From Victivallales bacterium (GTDB taxonomy: Bacteria > Verrucomicrobiota > Lentisphaeria > Oligosphaerales > Lenti-02), in contig JABGQJ010000465.1 in NCBI GenBank assembly GCA_018648945.1, positions 1 to 6,233 of the forward strand: a DNA stretch of 6,233 nucleotides, read 5' to 3'. The position numbers and the translations under genes are program-made. Positions 6,186-6,233 of the stretch are shown here, piece after piece. Below the pieces are notes generated by a model. That model did no database searches, had not been told where the DNA came from, and saw only the letters and a program-made list of their open reading frames with translations. Each line of letters opens with the position of its first letter. Positions within the stretch are counted from its first letter, which is position 1.

Positions 6186-6233
6186 AGTCTCCGGCCTTGC
6201 CTGGCTTCCCCGGGGGCGACAGCAGTCTTCTTC
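6111..6233 (+). CDS. Doubtful start of a reading frame running off the right edge
   Basis: The ATG at 6111 is preceded by AGGAG (6099-6103) at a 7-base spacing and opens a frame with no stop for 41 codons up to the window end. The predicted residues begin MAFPAGTAAWHG and are rich in Ala, Ser, Arg and Pro, with no recognisable domain. By hand count about a third of its third codon positions are A or T. The frame also crosses the right arm of the inverted repeat. It may be a leader peptide or a chance frame, and is recorded because the ribosome site is good. Confidence 0.15.
   Translation, partial: MAFPAGTAAWHGTRGIARSSSTRLPSLRPCLASPGATAVFF

Noticed and set aside
5993..6233. Minus-strand frame entering from the right edge and ending near 5995
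   Set aside because: It has no domain, its composition is like noncoding DNA, and it runs through both arms of the inverted repeat. It could not be supported as a gene tail.

Overview
The window is G+C-rich and densely coding, and it reads as an ordinary chromosomal stretch of a high-GC, free-living bacterium. The gene types present are a secreted GH99/WbsX-like protein with carbohydrate-binding-like modules, an M60-like metallopeptidase, an ACMSD-type amidohydrolase, and a small two-helix membrane protein with a TPR-like tail. This mix would suit Armatimonadota or the Verrucomicrobiota/Lentisphaerota/Planctomycetota side. That placement is inference, because no rRNA or other phylogenetic marker is in view.

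Layout: four genes run leftwards on the minus strand and one runs rightwards. From right to left the minus-strand set is: (1) a predicted zinc peptidase with an N-terminal glutamine-amidotransferase-like domain (5249-3546); (2) an amidohydrolase (3546-2761) whose start overlaps the peptidase stop; (3) after a 132-base gap holding a good sigma70-like promoter, a secreted GH99-like protein with two C-terminal beta-sandwich modules (2628-628); (4) 37 bases further on, a histidine phosphatase (590 to the left edge) that is cut off by the window. Genes 1-2 look like one translationally coupled unit and genes 3-4 like a second unit.

On the plus strand, divergent from the peptidase, a 190-residue membrane protein with a TPR-like cytoplasmic tail runs 5387-5959. 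The 137-base divergent region holds a short palindrome and weak promoter candidates. The last 274 bases (5960-6233) hold no convincing gene. They do contain a striking 30-base-pair imperfect inverted repeat (6051-6080 with 6156-6185) around a 75-base loop. That loop carries its own smaller hairpin and a Shine-Dalgarno/ATG pair. This is the most unexplained item in the window.

Functionally, a secreted glycan-active GH99-like protein beside an M60-like peptidase (a family known for cutting O-glycosylated proteins) suggests processing of glycoproteins or complex glycans. The peptidase has no visible signal peptide, however, so a shared pathway is only a hypothesis. No mobile element, CRISPR array, tRNA or rRNA was found.
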